From assembly GCA_964019695.1 (NCBI GenBank), contig OZ026521.1, positions 33,763,601-33,827,600 on the forward strand: a stretch of 64,000 bases of DNA, written 5' to 3'. Below the pieces are notes generated by a model. That model was not told the origin of the DNA. It saw nothing but the letters and a program-made list of their open reading frames with translations, and ran no database searches. This DNA comes from Loripinus fragilis. Its lineage: Eukaryota; Mollusca; Bivalvia; Lucinida; Lucinidae. The position numbers were made by a program, and so were the translations under genes. This document shows, one piece after another, positions 63,101-64,000 of the stretch; position 1 is the first letter of the stretch; each line of letters starts with the position of its first letter.

Positions 63101-64000
63101 CTCTAACTGCCAGCTCAAAGTGTCTGCAACATCTTTTTTTCCAATTTAATATCCTTTTTAACTGGCATGCAAACAGTTTAGACACAGATCAGTCTCCATA
63201 CTTCAAATGACAAGGCAGATGTTTTTAGTTGCGAAGGCAGTGAATATGTTTAAAAAATGTAAAAATTGTAAAAAACAGAGATTCAAATTACAAAGCAAAT
63301 GATTGACCTGTAGCATTCAGGCTTAAATCATTGTTGACATCCTGCTTCCACAATTTTCCTAAGAAACATCCAAAGTACAACAATAAGGGACAAAGCAGAC
63401 AACTTGCTTGAAAGTGGTAGTGAAAGTGTTTTAACTCAACAGTTTGAAACCAGATCAGGCCCAACAAGCAAAGAGTTAAATACAGAGCAACTTTTTGATA
63501 CTTTCTGGCTAAAACCTTGGCTAAAGTCAATTTCATTTGGCGCCAACTTTTTCCATTTGGCTAAAATGTTGGCTACAACAAATTTTGAGCCTGGGTAAGC
63601 CCTCATACCATATTCAACTTAATAAGAGAACATGCTCATATAAGCAAACACCAGATATTCATGGGTTTGTTAGCTCTATAAACTGATTTCCAGTCAATCT
63701 AGAGGTGCAATATGGTTTCATCTTGTGTATGAAAAACTATATGGATCCTGATCATCACCAGAAGCCAGATGATCTGGACCTACACAATTTTCAAACCAAT
63801 CGGGGGAAGCCTGACACAATTCGAGAATCAAATCAAGCCTCGGGTGTACGTAAGGCGCATTATGCGTAGTACAATGTACGAAAAAGCTCCATTTTGTTAG
63901 CCGGAACTGGCGTAAGGAAAATTAGTTCTGTAGCATGTGGGTTCAGCTCTGTTAAAATCCATTATTCTGTCACAGAATAAATGAAGTTTATGTTTTTTTC
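63101..64000. other. Right edge, no gene recognised
   Basis: About 900 bp with only short open stretches and a GATCCTGATCATCACC repeat remnant near 63745. An AATAAA at 63977 has no associated gene visible. Confidence 0.4.

Overview
The window looks like animal nuclear DNA from a lophotrochozoan, most likely a bivalve mollusc. The reasons are one ordinary animal gene cut into small exons by introns of up to 14.7 kb, many tRNA-derived SINEs and hairpin MITEs, Penelope-like and hAT elements, and long (TA)n runs. The species assignment is inference; no rRNA or mitochondrial marker is present.

The only host gene recognised is an Hsp110-type chaperone (HSPA4/HSPH1 family) on the + strand. Exons 2 to 16 lie between 2643 and 53980 and encode 821 residues plus a stop. 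All fifteen exons join in frame with GT-AG junctions and end in the family's acidic tail. Exon 1 (about 36 residues) and the promoter are not visible and should lie to the left of the window. The rest of the window is intron, then 10 kb of 3' flank with no second gene recognised.

The introns are filled by mobile DNA. Intron 4 (5461-20143) holds a nested stack: an outer terminal-inverted-repeat element (5703-18479), a 9.2-kb hAT-like element with a perfect 8-bp target duplication (6430-15585), a head-to-head pair of Penelope-like retroelements forming a 4.9-kb palindrome (7499-12398), and a second hAT element with an apparently intact transposase (12527-15292). Intron 9 (31866-42502) holds about nine units of a ~316-bp tandem repeat interrupted by four unrelated elements: a CA-ended element, a decayed reverse-transcriptase element, a foldback element and a TTAA element. 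Intron 11 holds a 40-bp minisatellite of about 22 copies. Three short families (called MITE-A, -B and -C here), several TTAA-flanked elements and a tRNA-derived SINE recur throughout.

The most notable patterns are the crowding of MITEs within about 35 bp of splice sites, the complementary losses in the two Penelope copies (one has lost reverse-transcriptase motif A in frame, the other keeps it but lost the N-terminal part), a structured retroelement tail shared between 10.1 kb and 35.4 kb, and CAG-ended elements flanked by 5-bp rather than 8-bp duplications. Copy boundaries were read by eye and may be off by a few bases where the flanks are diverged.
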